From the NCBI RefSeq assembly GCF_030936135.1, contig NC_082619.1, positions 4,405,208 through 4,469,207 of the forward strand: DNA of 64,000 bases, read 5' to 3'. Within the stretch, counting starts at the first letter, position 1, and the number at the start of each line of letters is the position of its first letter. A program made the position numbers and the translations under genes. The notes under the pieces were generated by a model, which did not search any database, was not told the origin of the DNA, and worked only from the letters and a program-made list of their open reading frames with translations. Positions 1 to 10,946 of this stretch are shown one piece after another. This DNA comes from Gavia stellata. Taxonomy: Eukaryota; Chordata; Aves; Gaviiformes; Gaviidae.

Positions 1-1380
1 TTCGCACAGCAGACTGGTAGCAAGTGAAGGCAGCCTAAAACAACAGTGAGTCAGTGCAGGGAGGAGGGCAGTTTGGCAAATGACTCATTACATTAGAAAT
101 TAAAGGCTGTTAACGTACTGGACAAAAGTAGCTCATTTACTGTATATCAGACAAATGAAGGCCCAGCAGGCTGGACATTGACAAGTATTCTCTGTGGAGT
201 TTTTTTAAATTATGAATGCCAACATCATTTTTTGAAGCTAATTTAGTACATTAGAGATTAAGCACTGCTTCTTCTTTAAGTGTTTGAAACAGAATTCTGA
301 AGAGAGTGGAGACTATCAAAGACACACTTCCTATTCACAACAGCAGCATTTGTTATTTATACAACACTTGCATCTGCACCCCCTGGTTGAAGTTTGAAAA
401 TCACACATTTCCAAGGCAGTCCCTTTCCTTTCCCACCGTGTTCTCCCCCTTCCGTGTGTCAGTACAAACTGCTCCAGGTTAAAAATAACCCAAGATTCCT
501 GATACCGTAGAAAAGCATGCAATTGCACAACCCCTCTCAAAATGTGTATCGCCTAATCAGGAGCCAGTAATAGCGTTTCCTCATGAATCAGGGACAGACA
601 GAAGGACACACCTATGAGACCACTGTGTTGTCACTGTTTTGTTTTAAATGCTGTGTAATTATGTTGCAATTTTTACTTCCAGATTTCAGTAAAGACGACT
701 GCTGATGCTCGGAGACCTGTGTGCAAAACACCCCCCGGGGAAAGAAGGCTGAAGTACTGCAAGAGAAATCAACCACAGTTACGTTTAGTTACCCTAATTC
801 CACTTACATCTCCCTGACCGGAGATTCCTGTTAGCTAGTTCAAAATGTTTATCTGCAGAGAAGATCTAAACTGTCTGAACACAGCTCTTAGTTGTTAGAG
901 GTTTCGTTGTCATCTCACGCCCAGTTCAGGAGATGAACTGAAACGCACCCACTGGGTGCTTCACAAGTAAGGTCGCAGATGCGGGAGTGGGAGGGCAATG
1001 TCACCGGAGGTTTGTATCTGTGCTGTGTCTGCCCTCGCGTTATTTACCATATTAGCTTGAAGCATCTACATCCTCAGCCAAAATATCTCAGGTGAAATAG
1101 CTACATGGAAGTCAAAACACCATTTACTTCAATGCACCCAAGGTTTCACATATTTCATACCATGTTACATAATTTAGACTGAAAAAATACCCAGGAAAAA
1201 GGCCAGCTTCCCCACACTTTCTACGCAAAGATGCATGTAGTCCTTGTTAGCTTAGAAACGGTGTTTTTGACTCCATACTTTTTGCCTTGGATTCAGCTTG
1301 ACAGCATGTAACACATCATACCACAGAAGATGTAGCATTAGTACAAGTTTAGTTGAGCTGTAGCACTTAAGCTCCAGCAC
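1..1380. other. Intergenic or distal 3' UTR sequence
   Basis: No exon, RNA gene or recognisable repeat is seen. In the human genome HSPA8 lies next to CLMP on this side, but no HSPA8 sequence is present in the window. Confidence 0.4.
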
Positions 1381-1381
1381 A

Positions 1382-1387
1382 TTTATT
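1382..1387 (-). terminator. Candidate distal poly(A) signal of CLMP
   Basis: AATAAA on the minus strand in ATAAATAAATG. It is followed on that strand by a GU-rich stretch (TCTGTGGTATGATGTGTT) that could act as the downstream element. It would give a 3' UTR of about 2.75 kb. Confidence 0.4.
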
Positions 1388-3414
1388 TATAAAACAACCA
1401 ACCAAAAAAAAAATTACGAAATCATTGATTCAAAGGAATCAATAATAAATATTTGCTTTCCTCTGAGTTGTTCAGACACAGTACAAGTACACCAATTATA
1501 GCAGGTAGAAGAGATGTAAGCTTAGTTTAGCTGCTGAGAAACAAAAGAAAGCTACATAACATGGTATGCATTTAATCACACTAGTAATAACTGGTATATG
1601 ACAGTAAATGCTTTAAGTACACTATTTTACAAAATAGGGTTTGACTTATGGTGCATTTGCTTCCCTTGTGCAACTCCCAATAGTATCACCCAGAGCTCAG
1701 AAAATGTCCCTTTGAAAACAGAATTCCTTTGAAATGATCTCTTTCTCCCATTTCCTTTGAGTAATGAACTTTTCCCTTTGGGCTTCATGCTAGCAACTGA
1801 AGTGCAGAATTCACTTTGTGTTCACCTGTGAGATGACAGATGCGTGGTCTGAAAAGCACTGCAGCGTTTCAGACTTTGTGATTTTTAAATCACCGTGGTC
1901 CCTGCGTTTTCTAACCTGGACCACACATCTTTGCCCCTTTGTTCCATGGCAGGAGAGGGCCTTTTTCTGACACGGTTTGTATGCAAGGCAGTCTGCACAT
2001 GCCCGGACAGCGGGCATGCATACTGCCTGCTTCCCGACAGGGCTAGGAACAGCTGGGAACGATCACACACACCGGTCTTCAGCAATTGCTTCCGACTAAC
2101 TTCTTTTCCCCAAGGTCCATAAACCTTTCATCCTATGCAATCAGACAGACAGCTCATATGACAAGGAGTGACTTCTCTGCTCCAGGAGAGTTGGAGACCA
2201 GGAGAGGGCTGCCACGGCTGATCTGTCCTGTAGCCTATTCCCAAAGGCCTCCAGGAGAGAGACTGCCAGGAGCGGGCTGGGCAAATTCTCCTAGCTGGCA
2301 GCAAGTGGCCTCTGGGCTGTAGACAGAGCATCCTCCTCTTTGCTAATTGCAAGTCTGGCCTGTGACTCAAAGCTAACCTACTGCATTTAGTACTCGAACT
2401 GTAGCCAGCTTAACTGTTTGAATTGTTACCCTTATTTTGTGGTAATAAGCTTCTGGTTGCTCAGGCATGTATTCTTTACTGAGAAAAGCACTCCTGTTTT
2501 TATATGCATAGAGTAAGTATCCTCAGCTGCAACACAGGTAACATTAAGCACAATAAGCAACCATAGAAGAAGCCAGAAACTACTTTAGCAGTCCTACTCA
2601 TGCTCTTCAGGACTTTCCCAGCTCTGGAGTACCTTGTAAGCGCTTTGGAGTGCTTAAGCCTTCAGGGTCCAGGAAAAGAGCAACTGCAGAGGAATCACAG
2701 ACTCTTAAGAGCTGCTGCTTCCAAGCAGTGACAGCCACTACCAAATCCACCAACACACAGCTGATCCAGGAATGTGCCTCCAGGGGAAGCCTGTCCCTAT
2801 CTCCCATTGTTTCCTATTGGCCTTCAACTTGGAAGTGTAAGACTTCATATTCCTTGGAAATGTTTATTCTGGCTAATTTACTCACAGAAAATATTTTTAT
2901 GATTCTTGCAATTTTTTAAGAGTCGTGCTAAGGTCAGCAATAGCACATGGGCCAGCATTTGGTGTATAAATGGGACATTGCATACAAATATTTTCTAATG
3001 GAAGCAGCATTGTGCTTGTTTACCTGTCCCTGGTGTATTTTCCTCACTACGTGCTCTGTCACTGTCCTTCAGTCTTACCTGGATGCCTGAAGGTCAGCTC
3101 AAGAATGCTGTTTGTTCAGTCTTGGGAAGAGCTCTCCATAAGGCTTCTACAGCATGGCTCACCCCAAAACTGGCAAATTCACAACCTGGCAATAGCAAAG
3201 ATATCTTCCAAATGCTTCGTCCAGGCTTTTTGGTAGATTAGTGACCCTCACTTTTTGAGGTACTGCCTTCATTCCGGATTCAGTGCCCAATTCTCATCAC
3301 ACTAAGGCTCATTTGCCACAGATACCACTCCCGTGGAGTTACTGTGGCTTTGCAGTGCTGACCATAAAAGCAGAGTCAGGCTCCTGGCCGTATCTCTCTG
3401 GGTGCATCATTAAG

Positions 3415-3420
3415 TTTATT
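3415..3420 (-). terminator. Candidate poly(A) signal of CLMP
   Basis: AATAAA on the minus strand (CCAGAATAAACTTAATG), about 715 bases after the stop. Confidence 0.35.
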
Positions 3421-3800
3421 CTGGCAATTAAAGCACCTCTGTTTCCGTAACATAAAGGGTCCTTTAGTACAGAGGTTAGTTCAGACACATGCCTTAATAC
3501 TGCATCTCTTGACCTTTTTGAGTGATCCTTTCATTTCCACTTTAGTTACAGCCTCCAAAAGTGTTTCACTAGAAGACTGAATGCAGAAAACGTGAGGCGT
3601 CTGTCAGTTCCCTTTGAGGTTGAACATCAGACTACCCTCAGCAGAGAGTCTGCCTCAAAATCTTCAGATAAGAGAATGCATCTTTGAGAAAGTTCTCCAA
3701 AACCAGTACAAGAGACTTTTCACTCCCCACAAAACCTCTGTGGAATATTATGCGTCTTTATGTCTGTGTTGATCCCTTTTAAAAAATCCTGAGGTTTGGC

Positions 3801-3806
3801 TTTATT
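3801..3806 (-). terminator. Candidate proximal poly(A) signal of CLMP
   Basis: AATAAA on the minus strand about 330 bases after the stop codon, in the context GAAATAAAGCC. It would give a short 3' UTR. Confidence 0.4.
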
Positions 3807-3915
3807 TCATTTGTACAGCACTCAGCTGTTGTAGTTTTAAAATGCTCAGTGTTCCATTTCCAAAAAAGTTAATTTAAAAAGAAGGCTCCCTTTTCCCTCA
3901 AATGTATCTTTCTTC

Positions 3916-3938
3916 AAAAAAAAAAAAAAAAAAAAAAA
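3916..3938. repeat. Homopolymer run, 23 A
   Basis: Uninterrupted A on the plus strand, U-rich in the CLMP transcript. It may be the tail of an old insertion, but no element body is recognisable beside it. Confidence 0.9.
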
Positions 3939-4132
3939 TTCTGTATCAGAACCTCAGTGCTGGAAGATATAAGAAAGAGTTGAGTGGGAGGGCTTCTTGT
4001 GGTGTGAATAATCACAAGTGATTAAAATTAAGCTGACCAGGAAGATAACTAGCTAATCTAACAATTCCTATGTGGCTGGTGGTATGTGAAGTGTTTCTGG
4101 ACAGCAGAAGTCTCCAGACAGCTGGTGAGCAG

Positions 4133-4427
4133 TCACACGGTCTGGAACGCTCGGCTTTGGGCAGGCACCATGACCAGCGTCGCTCCCATTTTCATCAGGT
4201 TAGTGTAGTCGACTTTCTTTGGCTCAATTTCTTTTCTTTCCATCTCCCTCTGGTTGTACTGGGGAGGAGTTAGATGGGGAGTAGCTTCCGTTGACAAAGT
4301 CCGTTGGCTGCGAGAGGCACTGTTGGCTGTTGACCTGGTTGAGGAGGAACCTGAGCGCGAGCTCCTGGAACCAGAGGAGGAGGAACTGGGCTTGACGAGA
4401 TGGGCCTTGGGTGCTTCTGCATCTTCT
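4133..4427 (-). CDS. CLMP: CLMP exon 7 (cytoplasmic tail and stop codon)
   Basis: The 295-nt coding part encodes 97 residues and TGA. It opens EDAEAPKAHLVKP and continues into a Ser/Arg low-complexity block (five Ser in a row, then GSRSSRSGSSSTRS, then ANSASRSQRTLST) that is diagnostic of CLMP. The distal tail contains PPQYNQ, EPKKV, NLMKMGA and PAQSRAFQTV. Position -2 from the C-terminus is Gln, so this is not a classical class I PDZ ligand. The acceptor is TTTGATTGCAG. Confidence 0.97.
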
Positions 4428-7400
4428 CTGCAATCAAACAGATGACAGGGTTCAAATACTACAAGAACAGAAACACTTGTACGCTTTACCAGACTGAATT
4501 GCTGCTGCAATAAGCAGTTGCTCATTGAAGCTGCAAATCACCAGGGCACGTGTGTCCATCAGTTTGAGCAAGATACAGGGTTTTCTGAATTCGTGGACCG
4601 AACTCTCTATTGCTCTGCGGAGCTATTGGTCAAATGGATTTAGAATACATGCTGCACGTGACTGGCTCTTTGTGCGCATCTTTGAGGTCTGTGGAACAAA
4701 TGCCACACATCGGTGCAAACAGTTCAGATAGAACTGTCTGCTCTGTAATCCTTACTCATAATGACAGATCACCTAGACAGGACTAGCTGAGACCAGTTCT
4801 TCTAGTTAAAAAAAAATGCGGGTAGCGAAAGAAGTGCAAGAACTGGGCCCAGAAAGAGAGAGAAGAGGTAACAGTCACGCGTGAAAAGGTGATACAAGAG
4901 GCTGAAGCTCAAACTAAAAACAGAAAGGCATGCAAGATTTTAAAGCAAAGAGAACAGGAAAAAGGGATGGGAAGAAATCAGCAGAGACTACCTCTTGCTG
5001 GCAACCTGACCATCAGGCAGAGTAATCGGCTGCTGAATGGATTATAGAGATGCCTAATAGTACATAGATGTCATATGAGGACAAGGCAGTCTTTTACAAA
5101 TAGAAACAAGGATGGAACAAGGCAAGGGATTTCTTCAAGGGCGGGAGCAGCTAAAACTCATTCCTAGAAATATCTTTTTCCAGTACTTTCCTTCCTGAGA
5201 AGTTTAGGCTCGATTAACTAGAGACCAATCTCTGCTTAGGGGAGTTAAGTGGCAGACCTCACACGCATGTAACAGATGAGTTCAAAGAACATGCGTCAGC
5301 ATTCTTGGTACACCCACTCAGGGCGAGGCTTCTCAACTCTGCCCACAGCAGCTCAGGGGATTCTTCACCCTGAGCTAAATCCAGAAGCACAGTTGTTCAA
5401 AAGACTCAAGAAAGACTGAGAACCTGTCTGCCTCATAGCATTCCCAATAGAAATTGCAACTGAAAGGAAAAAAACAAAAACAAACACAAACCTCTCAGAA
5501 CCACAATGGACAAGTAGGTTGAATTTAGTACAGGAGAGGATTATGCAAATGCTTTAAAAAATGCTGAAATTGCAAGCCTGAGAGATAATATTCTGTTGAA
5601 TTTTTTGTTTATTTGTCCTGGGGGAAAAAAAGACATTTTCATCTATCTCATTTTCTGGAAAGTCTTCACAAAGATGATTCTCACAGTCAAGAAATTTGTC
5701 ACTGGTATTTCAGGGAGACTTTAAAAGCTTTTTAGAACCACCTTTTAAGACACTTATACCTAGGGTTACTTAAAACTGTAGTGAAAAGATGTGTGAAACT
5801 GAAAGAAGGGAGTGTGGGAGTTGGGGGATTAAATAAAAGGCGTTACCTAATTTCATTTGGTGCCTCCTCTTCCTCATATCTCTTCTTTTCTTTCCGCCTT
5901 ATTGTCAGCCTCACCACCAAGAAAAGGAGGGAAAGTCCCACCACCACGCCACAAACTGCTCCAGCGATCATGCCAATATTTTGTGCATCTGTTGTCCAGA
6001 AAATAAAGGTGTTAGTCAGTAAATTCTCACTGGGGTCATATGGCCAGATTCTAGTCCACACTACAATTTACAGCACTGGGTATAAATCAGAACAGAATGT
6101 ATTAGTCTGCTTATTTAGGTGTGTCTCCACACAGAAGTTGAACCAGTTTCTCTTCAGGCATTGGTTCTAAACCTGAGCTAACAGTGAGAAAAGTATTTAC
6201 CTCTGGAAGGGTGGGATGACAAGCACTATGCCTTCAGCTATGGGTCAAAATTGAAATGAGGAGGAAAAATCCTCCCATAAGAGCACAGAACCACAGAAAG
6301 TACAGAGGCAGACAGGACAACCCACATGTGAAACAAAGCACCAAGCAGTTTCCTACATGCAGAAAAGTGTTTGAAGTACAAATGTTTCCCCATGAGGATT
6401 TTTCTTCTCCTTCAACTCACTCTGAAATTATTACAATCCACCTGCAGAATTAATTATTCAATTGGGGAAAAAAGTGACCTGAGGGGGTTAGAGAGGAAGG
6501 AGGAAAGGAAGACTAAACTGTAGAGGTGCAAGGCATTTTTCATCCAAAATAACAAAGTTAATGAGAGAACACTTCCTAATGTATATGGGTCCTTAGCTGA
6601 TACTTCATGCCAACCTCTTTTGATAAGAGTGGTTAGGTTGGGTTTGGCTGAAAGTTGTTTCCTTTAGGCTCGTCCCTACGGAGGGTTTAGCAAACCAAAG
6701 TGAGGTTTTAAACCAATTCAGTTCAATTGGCATAAAAGCTGCCTGGACGCTTTTACTTCAGATGCCTGAGGCGAACAGGTTTTGCTTGCTACAAGACCAT
6801 ATTCCAGTTATTTCAGGCCTGGCTGGGCAGAAAAATTCCAAAGCTATGGCATCTCCACAGAACAGACTTCGCTATTAGCAGCCTTTTATCACAGCAGTTC
6901 CAGCTCCTGCTGATCTCTTCCCAGAGCTGCGCATAAAAACGTCCTAAACTGTATTGTTTGGATTTGTCCTCAGTGCTGGTGCTAAATGCCGCCCTTTTCT
7001 TTGCATGTATTCTTTGCAAAGACAACACAGATACCTAGAGATGCACACACCCTTGATGGAGTTAATCAGGTAGGATGTTGATTTTAATCTCTGGTGTTCA
7101 GGACAGAATTTATTAAACCTGGATTAAAGCCAAACTATGTCAAAACCTGCTTTTTATTCTGCACATTACTTCATGTCAAAGTCAACCTTTTCAGCTTCCT
7201 TTAGATAGTTTACTGTCTCAAGTGCCACAGATAAGTAATTTGGAATTGGAATGATGGACTATCCACACAGAGATTTTATACTTGAGAGTATTGCTCCAGC
7301 CAGAGCAAGTACCTCTAAAAGCTGGAGACTCTGGAACCTGCAACTCACCGTTTTTCCCTCGTATTTCATTAGTCATTCTCAAAATCAAAATTTCTAACAG

Positions 7401-10187
7401 ACCAAAACACCTGAGCTCAAATGATGTATTTACCACTTTAGGTTATACAGAGGACTTCTGTGCAAACCGTACGTGCAATAAATAAGAACTGCTTCATATG
7501 ATTCACATATGAAAGGGCAAAGGTGTAGCACAGAGTTTACCAGTTGAGATGGGGCAGCTGTGAAGCAGCACTGCTCATATGGTGGTGCGAATAGTAGTTA
7601 TGTGCTAATACTTACGCTGCACTGTCACCTGAACAACGCAGCTTTCTTGTCCAGCCTCGTTGGTGGCAATGCATTGGTATAACCCTGTGCTCATCTGTGT
7701 AAGATTTTTCAGTAGGACTTGCCCGGGATTAGAAATGTCTGAAACAGGAAAAGCAACACCGGGATTAATCAAAAAATACTAAGAAACCTTAACAGTGGAT
7801 AGGACACAGAAGCACAAGTTGAACTTCCAGATCGAATCAGTTCAAGAACAATCAATGATGCCTCACAAAAGATTATTTGTCAACCTTCAGCAAAACACTA
7901 ACCAAACTCCTTGTGCACTTCCTTGTTCAGGGTGGAGCACACCACAATGTCCAGCTCCAGTAGTGAAAGGTATACTGTTGCTATCATTGCCAACAAGTGA
8001 TCCCTGTTTAAAAAGCAGGCAAGTGACTGTACATGTGCACGTACATGTGGGTGGTTATCTGGCTTTCAGCGTACCACCGAGAGCCCGAAGAGGAAATGAC
8101 CTGACTTACTGACTCTTGATGTAGGTGGGAGATGTTCAGCTCTCTCGTCTTCCTCGTTTATGCGCTGCCATCGGTAGGAGATGGGTGCAGTGCCAGAGGC
8201 GGAACGGCACTGCAAGGACAGTTCCTTTCCCTCCAACAGCTCCCCTTCTAGCCAGCATTTGGGCTTGGAAGGTTTTTCTAGAAGAAACAGAAGACAGGTC
8301 ATGCAAATGCAGCAGCCTGTTTTCTCGGTGAAAAACCCTTTCTTTGGCAAAGTATGTAATTTAAGTGGCTTCCAAGAGCTGGCTTCCCTGGAATGCATTA
8401 AGGAATTACACCAGTGATGTTTCTTAGGGGAGTTTAGCTGCAACTGTGGGCAACTTCATAGCCTAAGTAGTGGAGCTGGCTGGCTCAGACATAGAAATGA
8501 CACGGGGCAGCTTGCCTCATGGATACTCCTATCAGTGAAGCTGTATCACTGCATTCCTCTTCTAGGTACTATTTAGAGAACATCCTTCCCCCCCTCCCCC
8601 CCCACTTCTTCATTTCTTCCTTCTCCCCACAGGATCTGGCAGGCCACAGTACTTCTTCCACAGGGTGACAATGTACATGCCAAAAGCCAACCAATAAACT
8701 GAAATCATGGAAGAGAAATGCTAACCCCGGCAGCTTATTTGTCACCTCCGCTGACTTGGATCAGTTTGGGGTCCTGGGACATGAACCCAGAGTCCTCAGC
8801 AGGAGATCTGAACAGGGCGATCACCAGCTAAGCTAGAATATCAGTCTAGTTTGTGTGATGAGATCACAGAGATAAATTGGAAAGAACAGTTCATATGATT
8901 TTGCAGGTGATTATACTTACCTCAAAAGAGTTCTTTAGACTCTTCCTGTTTCCCGTCCTTTGCCAAAAAATGCAAAGGCAGATATGGAGCTGGACAGTGA
9001 AACCTGATCATGAGATGTCTTTGTATTTATACCCTGATGAAATAAATCTCCCTCCAGGAAATGAGTCTAGGGATTTTTTTTTTTCTTTGGAAGAACAATA
9101 AAATGACCTTACCTACAACCTTCAGGGTGATGCGAGCCCATTCGTACTGCCCAGCATTTTTAACCTTACATATGTACTTCCCCGCATCGCTGGACTGCAG
9201 GGATATGATTTGTAAGGATGCATCTCCAGCAAGGAAGTTGGATGTGAAGGAAACGCGCCCTTTCTGTTCCTCATTCAGATCATCATAAACACGGCCTCCA
9301 GAGTAAGTGATCACCTGAGGAGCAGAGACAGTCACTGATCAGCCAGTTGTAATTTTACTTTCACATAGAACAACGAATCAAAGCATTTCTAGGAACTGCA
9401 GACTAAGGTTCTGCATGGATATGTGACTTGCCAAGGGTCACACAGGAAGCCTGTGGCAGGGTGGAAAATGAAACCTGAATTTCAAGTCTGAGACTGATAC
9501 ATAAACTGTGTTTATGCTACAGATTTATACTAGAGCATTTATACTAGTGTCAAAATAGACGTCAGCTTATGCCACAATATATAAAAGCAGTCTTTAATTT
9601 TTGCTGCTTTTGGCTAGCTAATTTAAGTTACTGCAGTCTTGATTTTTATAAGTACTAAACTACTATATTTTTTCCTGAAATGAACGTTTCAAAAACTGGG
9701 CCTACAAAATCCAAGGTCACTTCTGAAAATGTGAAGGGCAATTCTGAAGTTTATCCAATGATGACTGATTACATAACAGTGTTATTTTAAAGGAAACTCG
9801 ATTGTGACACAACCTGTTCCAATACAGCATGCATGAATATCAAATAACTTTTATATGGTATAAACCTCTCTAAATAAATCAGCTGTGTTTTCTAAACCCT
9901 GCTTACTTCATCAGAATAACTTGCAAAGATCACCACAGAAGTCTCTTTAAATCAGTGGCTGCTGCTGCTGCTGTCAACATAGAAATAAAGACGATTTTCT
10001 CAGCAGATGCTAATCATGGCTGAACCTACCGCTTTTTGTACTGTTTCAGAAATGTGCAGCAGCCACTCAATATCCAGGCTTCCTTGCTCCAGAAGGCCCA
10101 GGCGGTGGTGACAGGGCAAAGTCACGTTTTCTTCAGCCACTCTCTTAAATTCAGTCTGAGCCTTGGACAGCCAAACGGACCAGGAAG
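4133..10187 (-). CDS. CLMP: CLMP, coding exons 2-7 (CXADR-like membrane protein)
   Basis: Single-pass type I adhesion protein of the CTX/CAR immunoglobulin subfamily; in other vertebrates it sits at epithelial and smooth-muscle cell contacts and mediates homophilic adhesion. Six exons on the minus strand (10187-10030, 9314-9113, 8277-8110, 7738-7616, 5988-5847, 4427-4133) join in frame through GT/AG sites and give 361 complete residues after the signal-peptide exon. Domain order is V-set Ig (Cys in exon 2, Trp in IEW, Cys in YICK), C2 Ig (LQC and YQC plus the extra PKC and ESC cysteines typical of the CTX family), transmembrane helix, then a Ser/Arg-rich tail ending AFQTV. As I recall mammalian CLMP (about 373 residues), the juxtamembrane EEEE-PNEIREDAEAP and the Ser-rich block match almost exactly. 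Those matches exclude CXADR, ESAM and the other relatives. The 5' exon is unassigned. Confidence 0.96.
4428..5846 (-). other. CLMP: CLMP intron 6
   Basis: 1419-bp intron, GTAACG donor and TTTGATTGCAG acceptor on the minus strand. No element or extra exon is recognised inside. Confidence 0.9.
5847..5988 (-). CDS. CLMP: CLMP exon 6 (transmembrane helix and juxtamembrane acidic stretch)
   Basis: The 142-nt exon encodes AQNIGMIAGAVCGVVVG, then SLLFLVV and the stop-transfer RLTIRRKEKKR, followed by YEEEEAPNEI. The Gly/Ala-rich start of the helix and the RR-K basic anchor are as in CLMP and CXADR. The acceptor is GGACAACAG and the donor GTAACG. The Arg after NEI is split AG/A with exon 7. A cysteine inside the helix is present. 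Confidence 0.96.
5989..7615 (-). other. CLMP: CLMP intron 5
   Basis: 1627-bp intron, GTAAGT donor and GGACAACAG acceptor. No repeat family is recognised. Confidence 0.9.
7616..7738 (-). CDS. CLMP: CLMP exon 5 (second half of the C2-type Ig domain)
   Basis: The 123-nt exon (phase 1 to phase 1) encodes 40 whole codons, ISNPGQVLLKNLT through GLYQCIATNEAGQESCVVQVTVQ. It supplies the partner cysteines YQC and ESC and a conserved NLT sequon. The acceptor is CCTGTTTCAG and the donor GTAAGT. Confidence 0.96.
7739..8109 (-). other. CLMP: CLMP intron 4
   Basis: 371-bp intron, GTAAGT donor and CCTGTTTCAG acceptor. It includes a short alternating GTGCACGTACATGT stretch at about 8034-8047. Confidence 0.9.
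8110..8277 (-). CDS. CLMP: CLMP exon 4 (first half of the C2-type Ig domain)
   Basis: The 168-nt exon (phase 1 to phase 1) encodes KPSKPKCWLEGELLEG and then LSLQCRSASGTAPISYRWQR. The linker cysteine in PKC and the domain cysteine in LQC are the first members of two disulfides typical of the CTX family. The Trp of YRWQR is the core tryptophan. The acceptor is TTTCTTCTAG and the donor GTAAGT. The last base, A, joins AC of exon 5 to make Asn, which creates an NIS glycosylation sequon across the junction. Confidence 0.96.
8588..8603. repeat. C7-T-C8 tract
   Basis: Seven and eight C separated by one T on the plus strand. The intron RNA from the minus strand carries the G-rich version, which could fold into a G-quadruplex. 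Confidence 0.8.
8770..8843 (-). repeat. tRNA-derived SINE relic or decayed tRNA-like sequence
   Basis: On the minus strand TAGCTTAGCTGG fits the polymerase III A box (TRGCNNAGYNGG). Further on, GGTTCATGTCC is close to the B box and sits in a perfect 5-bp T-arm (CTGGG/CCCAG around a 7-base loop). The anticodon stem and most of the acceptor stem do not pair, so this is not a working tRNA gene. The family is not identified. Confidence 0.45.
9113..9314 (-). CDS. CLMP: CLMP exon 3 (rest of the V-set Ig domain)
   Basis: The 202-nt exon (phase 0 in, phase 1 out) encodes 67 residues from VITYSGGRVY to RITLKVV. It carries the strongly conserved stretch EEQKGRVSFTSNFLAGDASLQI and the second V-domain cysteine in DAGKYICKVKNAG, which contains the DxGxYxC motif of Ig folds. 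The acceptor is CTCCTCAG and the donor GTAAGG. Where mammalian CLMP has an NLT sequon, this protein reads DDLNEEQ and lacks it (comparison from memory). Confidence 0.96.
9315..10029 (-). other. CLMP: CLMP intron 2
   Basis: 715-bp intron, GTAGGT donor and CTCCTCAG acceptor. It contains a MIR-like relic at about 9418-9505 and a (GCT)5 run at about 9958-9972. Confidence 0.88.
9418..9505 (-). repeat. MIR-like ancient SINE relic
   Basis: TGACTTGCCAAGGGTCACAC followed by GGAAGCCTGTGGCAGGGTGG and GAAACCTGAATTTCAAG resembles the inverted core of MIR-type tRNA SINEs found across amniotes. The match is by eye and is diverged. Confidence 0.45.
10030..10187 (-). CDS. CLMP: CLMP exon 2 (start of mature protein, V-set strands A-C)
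   Basis: This exon reads QTEFKRVAEENVTLPCHH followed by LDIEWLL, matching the N-terminus of mature CLMP, with the first V-domain cysteine and the core tryptophan. The donor after GCG is GTAGGT, phase 0, and joins directly to VITYS of exon 3. Two acceptors are possible. TTCCAG before 10187 has a good pyrimidine tract, is phase 1 (usual for Ig genes) and adds SWSVWLSKA before QTEF, where SKA would suit a signal-peptidase site. CCAAG before 10161 is phase 0 and weaker. The first is preferred. NVT is a possible N-glycosylation site. The exon was recognised by protein similarity, since its open frame is short. Confidence 0.9.
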
Positions 10188-10946
10188 CTGGAAGACAGAT
10201 ACCAGTGGTCAGAGGTCAGGATTAAGGATGCATCTCTGTACCAACAAGTGTTGCAAGCTTAGGTTTCACTGGATCCTTCCTCATTTGCTTCACAGCATCA
10301 AAGAAAACCCAACTGCTTGGCTTCCTGGACAGATTGCAGCTGGTTAAAGAGGACCTCTATACATACATAGGCAGTTAGTTTCACACTAATATTTAAGCAT
10401 GAAGAACAGATGGCTTCACATTCCAGAGCTGTCAATACTAAAGTTGCACACACATCCTCTATGCACTCAAAATTTCAGATAATCTGCTCAGTTTTGCCTT
10501 CACCTTATATTACCTTAATTCATAAGCAGTATTCCCACCCAGAAGACTTTCAGAGACCATCGCTTTATTCCTATGTCAGTCTGACAAGGCTTGGAGTCTC
10601 TTCCCTAACAGTGGATGATGTTCGTTGTGTGCAGTTAAGCACTGGAAAGAAGAGACCAGCCTGGGAACAAGAGGGTTAACCTTAAGAAAGGGATAGAGCA
10701 AGTAGGCTAGTGAAGTGTCTTTGAATAGCAATGTCAAAAAAAAGCGTAACTTGTCAAAAACGGTTTGTCAGGATTTAAAAAAAAATAATTAGGGAAGAAG
10801 TTGCCAAGCTGAACCATTAGAGGGAAGCAGAGCCTTCTAAATGTTAGCCAGTAAAACTCAAAATGCATGTTAACTCCCTAAAACCTGGACCAGGAGACGG
10901 TAGGTGATGTTCAACGAGAACTGCGTTAGTCACTGTAAAAGTTGCA

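Larger units (their letters stand above)
1382..4132 (-). other. CLMP: CLMP 3' UTR (extent uncertain) and downstream flank
   Basis: There is no further coding sequence downstream of the stop. The last exon must continue here. Candidate AATAAA signals on the minus strand lie at 3806-3801, 3420-3415, 2868-2863 and 1387-1382, so several 3' ends are possible and the true end is unknown. A run of 23 A on the plus strand (U in the transcript) lies at 3916-3938. Confidence 0.5.
8278..9112 (-). other. CLMP: CLMP intron 3
   Basis: 835-bp intron, GTAAGG donor and TTTCTTCTAG acceptor. It contains a C-run (8588-8603) and a tRNA-like SINE relic (about 8770-8843). Confidence 0.9.
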
